Shown here: one piece after another, positions 12,880 to 23,860 of the stretch
Position numbering within the stretch: position 1 is the first letter of the stretch
Layout: every line of letters starts with the position of its first letter
Assembly: GCF_004664715.2 (NCBI RefSeq)
Contig: NC_051073.1
Coordinates: forward strand, 67,538,164 to 67,602,163
Direction: 5' to 3'
Length of the DNA: 64,000 nt
DNA from: Peromyscus leucopus
Taxonomy: Eukaryota > Chordata > Mammalia > Rodentia > Cricetidae
The notes under the pieces: model-generated
The model's input: the letters and a program-made list of their open reading frames with translations, nothing else
What the model was told of the DNA's origin: nothing
The model's database searches: none
Translations under genes and position numbers: made by a program

Positions 12880-13078
12880 CACATAAATGCTTGCCTTCAT
12901 GTATGTTTGTGCATCATGTGCATGCCTGGTGTCCATGGATGCCAGAAGAGGGTGTTACTTCCCCTGTGACTGGATTTACAGCAGTTGTGAGCTGCCATGT
13001 GGGTGCTGAAAATTGAACCTAGGTTCTCTGGAAGAGCAATCAGTGCTTTTAACCTATGAGCCATCTTGGTCACTTAAT
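12880..13078 (-). mobile_element. B3/B2-type SINE, antisense
   Basis: Reading plus to minus: 'gtgcatgcctggtgtccatg', 'gccagaagagggtgttac', 'cagcagttgtgagctgccat', 'gtgggtgctgaaaattgaac', 'ctctggaagagcaatcagtg' and 'gagccatcttggtcac'. This is the reverse complement of a tRNA-derived B3/B2 body with its head at the right. Moderately diverged. Confidence 0.85.
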
Positions 13079-13440
13079 TTTCACTATTCTTATACTGTGT
13101 CATTTATCTGTGTATCCATAAATAAGTACATTATTAGTTTAAATAAAACTATTCTCCAGCAAGCTTTTTATAACCTGCTTTACTATTTATATACTGTTAC
13201 CCAAGAAGTATATTTTGCTTTAATTATTTTTATTAAATTGGTTCAGATATAAACCATTTTTAAGGGAACAAAAATAAGTAGTTAAGCATATTTTGACACA
13301 AAATATATTGGATGTAGCTATATACTACACCAAATGTCATGCAAATTATCATGTATCATTTTTATAAATCAAAAAAGAGCATTGATGACTTACTTATCTG
13401 CCTTACTTAAAGAATACTTAAATGTTTAAAACAAATATAA
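13079..13440. other. AT-rich unique DNA
   Basis: Nothing recognised. The 79-codon plus frame at 13013-13252 overlaps the SINE head and is not a gene candidate. Confidence 0.5.
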
Positions 13441-13679
13441 CCAGAGATTGGGAAGATGGCTTAGTTGGTAAAGAAAACTCCTCCCTTCAAGGAAGGAGAA
13501 CCTGAGTTTCCCGGATCCCACATGGAGAGGTCAGGCACAGTGAGATGGCATCTACAGTCTCCACACCGAAGTGAAGGACAGGAGGATCCTTGGGGTTTAC
13601 TGGTCAGCCAGTTTAACAAAATTGTGGAGTTGCAGGTACCATGAGATATCTTATTGCAATGATGTCTATTTTGGCCTGA

Positions 13680-13682
<3 letters not shown>
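13441..13682 (+). mobile_element. B4 (ID-B1 composite) SINE
   Basis: 'gattgggaagatggcttagt' and 'ggtaaagaaaactcctccc' form the tRNA/ID-like head. 'gagaacctgagtttcccgga' plus 'tcccacatgg' follow, then a decayed B1-like half with 'ggacaggaggatccttgggg'. The element runs into the TG tract, as B4 tails often do. Confidence 0.7.
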
Positions 13683-13728
<46 letters not shown>

Positions 13729-13730
13729 CG
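13683..13730. repeat. (TG)n microsatellite with CG interruptions
   Basis: About 48 bp of TG with a GCGCGCG interruption near the right end, at the tail of a B4 element, from which it probably grew. Alternating purine-pyrimidine sequence with CG steps can adopt Z-form DNA. Confidence 0.95.
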
Positions 13731-14462
13731 CCAACACACACCAACCACACACATAAACAATTGCATAAATAAATATAAAATGTTCAAGTAACTGTAAAAT
13801 GCTAAAGCATTTATATATTAATAAATCCATTAGGTTTTTGTGTGTGTAAATTAGCTGTATGCATTTAATTCAGCAACAGGTAATTTTAACAGAGATGTTT
13901 GTTATATAATTCTTCCTGGGGAGATGTATAGAAATGTCTGTTCACCTCAAAGAGGCACCAACAAGCTAATGAAAGAATTCTACTTTGATGCACTACTGAG
14001 CTAATTCAGGTTATTTACGGGGACATGGGTGATTCAAAGGCAGCTGCTTTGTCAAAAATAAAAAAATAAAAACAATAAAAAATAAAAAAGTCCCACACAA
14101 TCATGGAAAGAATGCCAATCTATAGCTAATCTTGTACTTCCAATACACTCTGGCACTTCTCAATGTCATGTGCTGCTCTAGGAGAGTGTGGTCTGGCATC
14201 TGATATGAGGTTCTCTTGGTCCTTCCAACCTCCTAGGCAGGAATGTTCACAGACTCATTTCTATAACAATGGGTCTACTTACCCCATGCCGTTCAGCTCA
14301 TTTCCACACCTGGCTTGCAGACAAGGTCTTTGTTGACCATCATGGTAACTTGCTTCACCATGGCTAATGGTCATGTCATGCCTAGAGGAAATAGCTTTTC
14401 TACCAGAAAATATAAAGCAAAAAAGTATAAATTACTGTAAAAATGTCCTAAGGTGTTTTTCC
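13731..14462. other. Unique DNA with an A-rich patch
   Basis: 14056-14091 is AAAAT/AAAAAC-rich low complexity. The rest (14100-14400) is moderately balanced in base composition and unassigned. Confidence 0.5.
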
Positions 14463-14504
<42 letters not shown>

Positions 14505-14505
14505 T
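14463..14505. repeat. (TA)n microsatellite
   Basis: About 43 bp of alternating TA with a single G interruption in the middle. Confidence 0.97.
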
Positions 14506-15509
14506 TCTTCATTTCAAAGGGGAAAAGGTAGACTAGCTTCTTAGAATATTGCAAATTTTCTTTTACTAAACTCTTATATAGTTTGTCAGTTTTATAAATC
14601 CACAGCTGAAAATCCAACGCAAATGACCCAGTCATATAGGAAGTGTGTTCACTTGCAGCCAGTTGAAGATTATGGTGAAAGAAAGTGGACAGGACAAAAG
14701 CCAACTAGCCATGGCCCCTCTTCTCCACCATGAACCTGAATATTTATGACTATGAAGTTCATCATCTGAAATAGCACAATATCAGCCATAACAGAAGTGA
14801 CTTGCAGTTTCCTCCACACCACAAATGGTGCCACAAAGCTCTCTATAAATCTTGCTGAATGGGCTGTTTTACCTCATTTTTGTGAAATGCCAAGCAGAGT
14901 TCTGTCAGGCTGGCACTCATTAGATGCTGCATTACCTCGAGAAGGCCATTAATGGCCACTGGAGGTGTTCCACCGACTTAATGATGCCCATACCTCTTGG
15001 AAAATGTATGTGTATAGCTGTCTACGGCCCAGGTAACATTTTTCTCTTCCACATTGAGGAAGCTGTCAGACATGAGGAACACGTAAACTTAATTCTAGGC
15101 AAATAAAATTTTCCGAGGTTGCTTTTAAACAATAATAGCATATTTGCCTTTATGACTCATCAGAGGTCGTAAGTGGAAAAGTGGAAATAATAACAGAGAA
15201 TCAAATTGTGTTTATATTTGATATGTAAAACAGGATATGACTTTGATACAATTTTTATCACACTATGAATTGCAATTCATTATTGGAATTTATGCTGTTA
15301 TGTACATCAGCATGATTCCCATAGCACAATGAAAATTCAAACTTTTGTAAGCACCATGGAACTCTTCCCTGTGTAAATCAACTTAGCTGTGCCTAATGCA
15401 CAGGGCTGAGACATTTTCCCTCTCCAGAACAAACTGCATTTTAATGTGCAAACCCGACTCTTAGACCTAGTCATTGGCCTTTTCTGGATGCAAATGGAAA
15501 ATTCACACC
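14506..15509. other. Repeat-free stretch; candidate conserved non-coding DNA
   Basis: No interspersed repeat is visible over about 1 kb, which is unusual here. It contains a perfect 14-bp palindrome at 14944-14957 and several intact CpGs (14938, 14972, 15025, 15080). The 60-codon plus frame at 14924-15106 is not a recognised protein. Conservation cannot be judged from one sequence. Confidence 0.35.
14944..14957. promoter_or_regulatory. Perfect palindrome GGCCATTAATGGCC
   Basis: The 14-mer equals its own reverse complement. It places two ATTA homeodomain-type cores back to back inside GGCC flanks, a layout that could bind a dimeric homeodomain factor. Binding is inference only. Confidence 0.3.
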
Positions 15510-15660
15510 CTCCCTAATAAAGTTATTAATAATTAATACCATTTATACATATTAATATTATTAATACTAGCATTAGCAATGTTTGTATAATTAATGTTGT
15601 CATCATTAATGTCTCTAGGATACACATTCTTAGTATTAATGTTTAACTCTATGGTTAATT
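15510..15660. repeat. ATTAAT-rich low-complexity tract
   Basis: ATTAAT/ATTAATA recurs many times within 150 bp on a T/A background, without a fixed repeat period. It is a low-complexity AT tract, but unusually dense in ATTA/TAAT cores. Confidence 0.6.
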
Positions 15661-16189
15661 TAACAACTACTCTTACTTGGTGTTTAATAATGAAGTGCTC
15701 AGATTGAGATATTTCTGTCTGTTCTTTACCAGAAGAGAAATGCTCTTTACTCTTTCTTGCTTTTTTTTTTTTAAAGAAAAGAAATTGAAGGTGTCAACAG
15801 ATAGGTCGATTTTGTCCGAGGTCTCACATTTTGTAAACTATGGGATTGCCATTTATATCTTAATCATTTTGCCTCCAGAGCTAAGCCCCGCTTACTGCTT
15901 CCCTCCATGGCCTTTCATCCATCTCAAGGGTGATGTGCATTCAGCAGAATGGATCCTTTGCATCTTAGCAAAAATGCTGTTCAGTGATACCTAATGTTTT
16001 CAGTGGTTTGGAGAAGTTGTAAGTGTTCACACTGAGCCAACTCACCATAAGAAAGTATTTTCTTATCCTGTATGCACACTTAACTTTTTGCAATTGCTTT
16101 TGATTGAATTGTTAAGCTGTGAACTGTAAGATAAGTCTAGACTACTTCTTACATAAGCAATATCTTTCCATTTCATGTTTCTGTTCGCT
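15661..16189. other. Unique DNA, nothing recognised
   Basis: A frame of 105 codons (15677-15994, plus) passes through a poly-T run and has no recognisable motif. 15830-15970 is less AT-rich and unassigned. Confidence 0.45.
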
Positions 16190-16275
16190 TTTGGGAGCAA
16201 CTGAGGATTGAACCCATGATGACACACATGCTATGTAAGCATTGAGTGACAGAACTATATTTCCAGTTCATTCTC
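16190..16275 (-). mobile_element. ID-like SINE fragment, antisense
   Basis: 'actgaggattgaacccatga', 'acacatgctatgtaagcatt' and 'gagtgacagaactatatttccag' are the reverse complement of a decayed ID/tRNA-Ala-like head: B box GGTTCAATCC, then the anticodon-arm region, then the A-box region. Confidence 0.6.
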
Positions 16276-16299
16276 AAATTTTGTTTATTCATTTAATCT

Positions 16300-17545
16300 A
16301 TTTTAAATGTTTTTATTAGTTCTTTGAAATTTTCATACAATGTGTTTGGATAATAGTCAGGCCAACACTTCCCATAGCTGCCACACTTCCCTACCCACTC
16401 AATTTTGTGTTCTGTATGTGTTTCTATATCTGTCAAGTCCAACTTGTGCTATGTGTATGTATTCTGCATTTGGAGCCTTCCCTTGGAGTGTGGTAGACTT
16501 GCCCAGAACTATACGCTTAAAGATACATCACTTTACTTCTCCCAAAAGCTAATAATTGCTAATGGCTCATTGGCTATGGGTGGAATTTCTTCCCAACTAC
16601 CCTCTCCATGTTGAGGTTTGGTCTGGCTTGGGCTTGCATGGGTCTTGTGCATGCCATAAGAGCTGATAGTTCATATGTGCAGTTAGCCTGTTGGGTTTGG
16701 AAGACTGTTTCCCTGTAGTCATCTACTGCCTCTGGCTCTGATATTCTTTCCACTACCTCATTCACAAGGATCCCTGAGCCTTGATGAGGGGACGTGTGAT
16801 GTAGATGTCCCAGTTAGGGCTGTGAATTCCACAATGTTTCATTCACTGTACTGAGGACCAGTAGTCTCTTTGTTAATCACCATCTACTTCAAAAAGAAGC
16901 TTCTCTTGTGAGGTCTGAGAGATGCATTAATCTGTGAGTATAAAGATCACCCACTAACAGGTAGTTTAATACTATGCCCATTTAGCAGAGTAATAATAGT
17001 CCGTTCTCCCTAAGGTCTATGACCCATCTATCCATAGTTTCCTAGCCCAAATAATGATGCCAGGTGTGCATTTCATTTTGTAGAGTGGACCTTAAGTCCA
17101 ATCAAATAGTGGTTTGGTTATTCCCATAATGTTTGTGCTACTATTGCACCAGCAGGCATGTCTTACCAGGCCAGTCATTAGTGTAGCTCACAGGATCCAT
17201 AGCCTATTAACACTGATGATTACTTTTCTCCTCTGGTAGGGTACATAGCATCTTCAAGTAAAAAAGCAAAACAACCAACCAACAAACAAACAAAAACCCT
17301 GTAGGCACAAAGCTTCAAGATCAGCATTAGCTTGATATCTTCTTGTTCTGTGTCTCAATTATGTGATGTCATCAGTGGTAGGGTTTTACTGTAAAGTTCT
17401 AGACAGCAATCCATATTATCAGCAGTAGCTTGTAATATTTGGGGCCTATGGGACCTCACTGGCCAACAAAGTAAACCCAAAAGTAACCCTTTCTTCACAC
17501 TGAACTTTTTATTGGCTATGCTGTGGTACCTTATGGGAGCATTGT
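16300..17545 (-). mobile_element. Rodent L1 (Lx-type) 3' region, antisense, about 1.2 kb
   Basis: Successive blocks match the reverse complement of a rodent L1 3' region: 'tttttattagttctttgaaa', 'gtccaacttgtgctatg', 'ggagtgtggtagacttgccc', 'atgggtcttgtgcatgcc', 'gatccctgagccttgatgag', 'aaaaagaagcttctcttgtg', 'gtggaccttaagtccaatca' and 'tgctactattgcaccagc'. It starts as antisense L1 3' ends do. No intact ORF2. A small CAAAC-rich patch lies at 17270-17296. Confidence 0.8.
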
Positions 17546-17565
17546 GGCCTTGTTACAAGACTTTA

Positions 17566-17705
<140 letters not shown>

Positions 17706-17756
17706 TACATTCACAGTGGTGGGTGGTTTTTGAAAATCTTTTGAAAAGGTTTGTAG

Positions 17757-17870
17757 CATTTGTCTTTGAAACAAGAGTCTTGCTAAGTAGCCCATGCTAG
17801 CCTTAAACTCATTTCATGGCCCAGGCTGATAGCTAGGATTATAAGCCTGCACAACCCAGCTCATCTCCAA
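17757..17870 (-). mobile_element. Old B1 SINE, antisense
   Basis: 'tttgaaacaagagtcttgct', 'aagtagcccatgctagcctt', 'aaactcattt' and 'gctaggattataagcctgca' mirror the reverse B1 order (GAGACAGGGTCT, GTAGCCCAGGCTGGCCT, GGGATTACAGGC). Well diverged. Confidence 0.75.
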
Positions 17871-18180
17871 CTTTACATTTTAATGCTTATATATCTGGAC
17901 TTTCACATATTTGATATCAGATATTTTAAGGCAAAGTTATATTATAGAATGATATGGTCCAGTATCACAACCAGAGCAATTGTCCTTTGTTCATGATTCT
18001 GAAATAGCGTTTGTGTTCATCTTTAGGTATTAATTGTCAAATATCCTGTATGTACTATTATGCTGAAGATAGCTATAACATGCATTTAAAATTGCATCCA
18101 TAGTATTTATAAAAAAGTTTCATTATATTAAGGCAGCTATTGATATGTGAATAGATAATATAAGTGTAGTATAAGTACAA
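17871..18180. other. AT-rich unique DNA
   Basis: Nothing recognised. Confidence 0.5.
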
Positions 18181-18184
18181 TTAA

Positions 18185-18610
18185 ATATTTTCCAGTCTTT
18201 TAAGATAAGTAAATTCTGTATTTTATAGACAACATACATTGGCCTGGAAGATACTACGTTAAGTGAAATAAGCCACACAGATAACTATTGCATGATCTCA
18301 CTTATGTACAAGATTTCAAACTTAACATTAAATCACAATGATGTTTACCAGGGGTTGGGAGAGGAATAATGGGAAAAGATGAGGAAATATTTGTCAAAGG
18401 TTACACATTTGAGATAGACAAGAAAGAAATACTTAAGTGATCAAATATTTAAGTGATTGCATAGCATGGTGACCACAGGAATTGTCCCTTTGAAAATCCT
18501 AAGAGTACAACTTACCATAAAAAGTTACAATCCAGTGATGTAACGTATATGTTAATTAGTTCCATTTGGACATTTATTTCAAAAAATCACATTATATATG
18601 ATGAATAAAT
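18185..18610 (+). mobile_element. L1M-type LINE-1 3' end, sense
   Basis: 'gttaagtgaaataagccaca', 'attgcatgatctcacttatg', 'ttaccaggggttgggag', 'gcatagcatggtgacca' and the final 'atataattttattttatt' reproduce the 3' end of mammalian L1M elements on the plus strand. It is one of only two plus-strand L1 pieces here. Confidence 0.8.
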
Positions 18611-18866
18611 ATAATTTTATTTTATTAAATTAAATAGTTCACCAAAAAGAATAAGGCAGCATTTCAGATATCTATGTTTAGATAGACATGTCATTAATTA
18701 CCAATGCACTGTTAACAATAATACATGATTCATTCCCTTTATAAAGCAAATAAATTTCATAAATTAAGTTACTTTTGGAAAAAAAATTCTTAATTGTTTT
18801 TATGCTTATAATGTCAGGGATTTGGTCAGCTTTCTTGCAATACCAGAAAAGCATGATATGAGGCAT
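18611..18866. other. AT-rich unique DNA
   Basis: Nothing recognised. Confidence 0.5.
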
Positions 18867-19010
18867 ATTTTTTTTTGAGACAGGGTTTCATTGTGTAGCC
18901 CTGGCTGTCCTGGAACTCGCTCTGTAGACCAGGTTGGTCTTGAACTCACAAAGATCCACCTGCCTCTGCTCCAGAGTGCTGGGATTAAAGGTATATGCCA
19001 CCATTGCCTG
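18867..19010 (-). mobile_element. B1 SINE, antisense, fairly intact
   Basis: Poly-T then 'gagacagggtttcattgtgt', 'agccctggctgtcctggaac', 'gtagaccaggttggtcttga', 'actcacaaagatccacctgc' and 'gagtgctgggattaaaggta' give a near full-length reversed B1. An AGGCATA motif at 18861-18867 and again at 19016-19022 may be a short target-site duplication. Confidence 0.95.
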
Positions 19011-19612
19011 AATCAAGGCATAATTACAATAATAGTGTCTCCTCTCTCAAACTATAGGCTTGAGCCACATCCTACCTTTTGTATTCAATCCTTTTAAATA
19101 ATTTCAATATTGAGTTAATTTATAATTTTGGCATATTTTATAGAAAAACCATACGGACACAATCGTTTCCTCAGGATCTTGGTTACTTAAGTTTATTAAA
19201 GGTAGTTTTCCTAATTCCTTTCCTCCTTCCAGATTTTTCTATCTCTCTTTTGCTCTGCCCTGTCCCTTCTCCCCGCTGCACATTGTTAGGTATTTCTGTA
19301 ACATGTGAGGGCCCTGCCAAGACTCATGTGTTCTCAGCATGTTCTTACAACCTCATTCCCCATCCCTGGTTTTTAGCTGAACTATTTCTATGTCTAGAGG
19401 AAAAGTCCAAAACCAGTAAAGTGACCTCGCTGTTCTCAGAAATACAGTCCTCTGATTGCTGAAGGAAGTAGTGGAATAAACCTGTAAAACATCAAGATGA
19501 GAAGGGCGTCAGGTACCAAGTGTCAGAGATCACAGGCTCCTGCTGCCCACTGAATGTCAGAGGACATTTCTCCTTCAGTGAGAAAAACAGAGACAATAGG
19601 ATTCTTTCCTGT
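19011..19612. other. Unique DNA, nothing recognised
   Basis: The 127-codon plus frame at 19079-19462 is pyrimidine-rich and has no known domain. Confidence 0.5.
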
Positions 19613-19720
19613 TATCTCTTCCTTCCCTTCCTTACTTCCCTACTTATCTTCCTTCCTTCCTTATTTCCTCCCTCCCTACTTCCCTTCCTCCCTTCCCTTC
19701 CTTCTTTCCTTCTTTCTTTC
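19613..19720. repeat. Pyrimidine (CCTT/CTTT)n tract
   Basis: About 108 bp of almost pure C/T built from CCTT, CCCTT and CTTT units. The overlapping frames of 90-166 codons are artefacts of this tract and the adjacent B4. Confidence 0.95.
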
Positions 19721-19734
19721 ATTGGTTTTGTATG

Positions 19735-20022
19735 TGAGGTATGTGTGGGTGTATGTGTGTGTGCACATGTGTGCACTGAGGCCACAGGTTAACACTAGTG
19801 TCTTCCTACTGTTGCTATCCACCTTACTTTTTGAGAGTTGGTCTCTTACTGAACCCGAAGCTAGGAGATTCAGCCAGATTACTGGCCAACATGCTCCAGG
19901 GATTTTCTGTTTCTGCCTCCTCAGCACTGGGGGTACAGACGTACACTGCCACACCTTTTCATGTGGGTGCTGGACATTGGCTCAAGTTCTTGTGTTTACA
20001 TGGCAAGCACTTTGCTATCTCA
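19735..20022 (-). mobile_element. B4 SINE, antisense
   Basis: A TG-rich tail (19736-19775) is followed by 'ggttaacactagtgtcttcc', 'ttttgagagttggtctctta', 'ctgcctcctcagcactgggg', 'catgtgggtgctggacattg' and 'catggcaagcactttgctat'. This is the reversed B1-like half then the reversed ID-like head. Confidence 0.85.
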
Positions 20023-20795
20023 ATTTGTCAATGTATTTTATATTCCATTGGTAAGAAATGATCTGTGAGCCAATGAATCAGTCAATCGATACATTGTCAA
20101 AGAATAGTATTTCAGACCTTTAAATAGCCAAGCTGTCTGCACGATTGACTTTCTTTTCCTAGTTTTCTTTGGCAGTAAGACAAAAAAATCATTTCCTCGA
20201 GGATATAATGAAAGTAAGGCTGAAATGAAGCAAAGTGAAAAATCACATTTTATACAGTGCTTCTTATTAGCATTAATCTTTCTTGAGGCTCTTTTTGTTT
20301 TACATTTCACAGAGGTAGGTGTCTCATGAATTAGGTAATACGTTAACAAATATTTTTCATGACTATCCCATCACAGTTTATACATAGCTTTCATTGCTCA
20401 AATGAAGATGATCATTGTATTATTTGAACACTGTGGTTATTTTTGAAATACTTGGCAGTAGGGAACACCTGCCAGAGCCATTAATTCTAGTTAGAGGCAA
20501 ACAACTGGGAACACACATTTCATTTCCTCTGTCAATTAAGGGTGTTGAGTATCATTTTTTCTGAAGCCTGAATGTTTCATTGTCCTGCAATGAAAACTGC
20601 TTCCCTTGGATTGAGTTAAAACACCTCTGGTTTACTTATTTTGGGACATGTGTGATATCCACTCAGAATTCTCAGTATGAAATATCTTCTTGATTTTGGG
20701 GATGGACTTGTCTTCTCCCTAAAGGATTCTTCTGTAGCTTCAACTCTGTAGAGCATTGCATTACTGTTCATAGGGGCAGTAAGGTGTGGTTACAG
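20023..20795. other. Unique DNA, nothing recognised
   Basis: The stretch 20080-20330 is repeat-free by eye and has intact CpGs near 20088, 20142 and 20198. No exon seen. Confidence 0.45.
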
Positions 20796-20880
20796 GGAAT
20801 ACAGCTCAGTGGTAGAGTGCTTGCCCAGCATGCTCGAGACCTTGGGTTCAAGCCCCAGTACTTCAAAACAAAGGACAGAG
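20796..20880 (+). mobile_element. ID SINE
   Basis: 'gaatacagctcagtggtaga' (A box), 'gtgcttgcccagcatgctcg' and 'gaccttgggttcaagcccca' (B box), then an A-rich tail, give a near full-length ID element. It derives from the BC1/tRNA-Ala lineage and is not a functional tRNA gene: there is no acceptor-stem pairing and no CCA-side structure. Confidence 0.92.
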
Positions 20881-21163
20881 TAAACATGAGGACTTGTTAT
20901 TTATGGTAAGGATCAAAACCAGATGATTGTGTATGGTATAGTCTATCAAGGAGAGTTAGTCTAAACCTTGTTTATTGGATATAACAGTAACTCTTTGTAG
21001 TATTTCAAGTCATAAGAGCATTAATACGAAGTGTAATGGTTATCTAATTCCTGCCTGTTACTGTGCTTGATGTAGAGAATACACATGAGTTGAGTCGGGC
21101 CAATCTTAATGTCACAGAACTCCCGAAATGTGCATTGAAAGACTCCACCCCATCTGTCTCTGA
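20881..21163. other. Unique DNA
   Basis: Nothing recognised. Confidence 0.5.
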
Positions 21164-21222
21164 CTCCTCTCTCTCTCTCTGTCTCTCTCTGTCTCTCTGT
21201 CTCTCTCTGTCTCTCTCTCTCA
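21164..21222. repeat. (CTCTGT/CT)n tract
   Basis: About 58 bp of CT dinucleotides with regularly spaced GT interruptions. Confidence 0.95.
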
Positions 21223-22898
21223 TACTAGCATGCAGTTACTGTTATCGTATTTGTGACTATATGCCCAATCATTATAGGAATACTTAGAACAGACTGAGTC
21301 ATAAGTGATTAAATCTTTGGTAGATAACGCTTAGAAGAAAGTCAGGGAGGAAAAGAGGAGAGGAAGTGAAGTGTCTTCCCTGGCAGAATGAGAGTGTCTT
21401 TTCATCAGCAATGCTAACACAGAATACATGCTGATTTCAGAGGGAGAGCTGAGTAGTTTTTTTTTTTAGGAGAATTTTGTGCTGTGTTACAGGAGCCATA
21501 AAGACCTGTCATATTAGATCGGCAACAAAAAGTAAATTCTGTGGTATGGCAGTATGTGCCTTTAGTCCCAGAACAGGGGAGTGATAAAAGATTTCCCAGG
21601 AGGATGGAAAACATGCAAATTTGTGCCTCAGTAGCTTTCCACTATGGACTCATAATCAGTTTAATATTTGAATTAACTTGTGTCCCTCCTTGGTAGTCCA
21701 TATAAATTCAAAGCTTAAGAATGTACTTAGTTGTTCCATATTTCATTGAATTCTTCCTGGCATCAAAAGCTTCCATTTCATGTTGTGCTTGGGTTTTACT
21801 AAAATGAAGGCTGTATATATTGCTCCCTACTTTTCTCAGTTGACAAAATATTTGAAAAGCAATGATCTTAACGTTCTATATTTATCATTGAGTTATTGCT
21901 ACCATGAAACAAACACTATTCTCCTTAATAAGGTAAATATGTTACGAACAGAATTTTAATATTGAAATACAATTTAATTTTGTATAAAATTTAATATTGT
22001 TTAGCAAATTCACTTATGCCAATAATGGTAGAATAGTTTTCTCTTGAAGCTTGGAAGGTATGGAGATCAATATCACGCAATGTGTAGAAGTTTTTATAGT
22101 GCGCAAGAATGATCAAGGAACCCTGGTTTTTTTTTTATCCTGGATTGAGTTTATATCAAACTCATCAACATGAATGGCAGTGTGTACCCAAATCAAAACC
22201 TGTTTCTGTGGATGACTCTTTGGCAAAGAATGGCATTCCTAGGGCCAAATGTCAAATTTAACAGATTATCAGAATAAACAGAAATAAGGAGGCAAATTTC
22301 TCTATCATGTGAGCTGAACATTCAGTCCTGGAAGACTCAGACTCTGTGCTGAGAACAGGAGCTCCTCTCTGCTTTAGGTCCCACAGTGCTAAAGACAGTG
22401 AGCAGTATCCTCCCTCCCCCCTGTTCATGATGTGGTAAAGAAGCCCTTTTAATGCATTATTGTACTTCAAGTATTCAGGGACAACAAAGTCTGCAATTGT
22501 ATCACAAATTTGACTAAAGCAGTCTGACTGTTCTACCCTGAGAGCGTTGTTGACTCTCTGATGAAAGTATTGTTGTGAATAATGGTGGGCAGGCTTTTAA
22601 AACAATGCACTGAATCACATCTTAGTTCTCTGTAATAGTATGTTATTAGCCAAGTTCTCATGTAAAAAAGCATCTGCTTTGTGAAAGACATTTGTCATGG
22701 GAGTTATATTGAATTGTTTTCCCCCAATGAGCTTATGCTTCTTCTTATTAAAATCTCACGGTGCATTGCATTTATATGAAATTGATAATAAAAAGTGCTG
22801 TTATAGTCATTATCTAATTTTTGCAACTATTCAATTTTAGTTGTGGTTGATGGAGCTTTTTCATAACCACATCCTAGAGTCCAAAAAGAGTTGATAAA
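21223..22898. other. Unique AT-rich DNA; possible B1 scrap at 21540
   Basis: 'ggtatggcagtatgtgcctt' plus 'tagtcccagaacaggg' at 21541-21576 could be the start of a very old B1. Otherwise nothing is recognised in 1.7 kb. Confidence 0.45.
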
Positions 22899-22899
22899 A

Positions 22900-23262
22900 C
22901 TAACGTATTTACTGTGGTGTGCATGAACAATGTCCCCTGTTGGCCCATGTATTTGAATAGTTGGTCCTTACTTGGTGTTGCTGCCTGGGGAAGCGACAGG
23001 ACCTGTTGGAAGTTTGGCGAGGGGAGGCTTTGCTGGAGGAAGTCTGGCACTGAGGGATTTACAGTCCTGTCCTCCTTCTTGCTTACTTTCTGCTTCTTGC
23101 CTGTGGATGGAAATGTGATCAGTCAGCTTGCTGCTGCTGCTTGCTGCCCTGCCCTTAAAGACTCTTGCTCTGGGACAGTGAGAAAAATAAACTCTGTCTT
23201 CTGTAAGTTGCCTTTGGTCATGGTTTTTCATCACAGCAACAGAAAAGTTAAAAATATAGTAT
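22900..23262 (+). mobile_element. URR1-type rodent DNA-transposon-like element
   Basis: Blocks in order: a TGTGGTG-like left end (22914), 'cccatgtatttgaatagttg', 'gtccttacttggtgttgctg', 'cttactttctgcttcttgcc', 'ataaactctgtcttctgtaa', 'gttgcctttggtcatggttt' and 'ttcatcacagcaacagaaaa'. The family (hAT-Charlie, URR1 or RCHARR1 by memory) is not settled. A related copy lies inverted at 30569-30893. Confidence 0.65.
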
Positions 23263-23660
23263 TCGAAACTCTTGGCTAAGCAATGGATATTGGTTATATG
23301 TTGGTGACTAAATATAGTGAAAGTTTAGAAGGATGGGGCACAGGTAATAAACATAGGAGTCATGAGAGAGAATATAAAGAGAATTATTTTTCTGGTTTTG
23401 ACTCTGTGCTGGAGTTTTCATTGTGTGTGTGTCTTGGTGGATAAGCGCATATATTTGACTATGAAAGTGTAACATCCTGTGAAAAGCTCTACAGCTTTTA
23501 TAATGCCTGTTCTGACTACACTGAAGTTAACTGAGGTGTATAAGCTTTGGATCTGGCTCATCTCATTGCTCGATGTTTTTTATTTTATTTGTAAGTGACT
23601 TGCAATAAAATTTTAATAAAAATATTTTGCAAATTTAAAAATTAAGAAACAATAAATGTA
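23263..23660. other. Unique DNA
   Basis: Nothing recognised. TG-rich at 23421-23440. Confidence 0.5.
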
Positions 23661-23664
23661 CTGA

Positions 23665-23860
23665 GCATGTTATATTTATATATTTAGGCATGTGTGTGTA
23701 TTTATGTGTAGCAATATCAATTGAAAAAAATAGAGGCCTGAATTTTGAGAGGGAGTGGTGGGAAGTGTTTGGGATAGGCTAGAGAGGAAAGAGTGGGAGA
23801 AATATAATGTAACCATATTTTAATTAAGAATTTTAAATTAAAAAATAAAATGGAGTTCTG
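23665..23860 (+). mobile_element. Rodent L1 3' end, sense
   Basis: 'gtgtagcaatatcaattgaa', 'aaaaatagaggcctgaattt', 'gggagtggtgggaagtgttt' and 'gagaaatataatgtaaccat', followed by an A-rich end, match the extreme 3' end of a rodent L1 on the plus strand. It corresponds to the antisense fragments at 41690 and 58195. Confidence 0.75.

Noticed and set aside
19554..20054. 166-codon plus-strand frame
   Set aside because: It consists of a pyrimidine simple repeat translated as Ser/Phe/Leu/Pro and then an antisense B4. A low-complexity artefact.
20796..20880. tRNA-like A and B boxes suggesting a tRNA gene
   Set aside because: It matches an ID retroposon: A-rich tail, no acceptor-stem complementarity. 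Not a functional tRNA.
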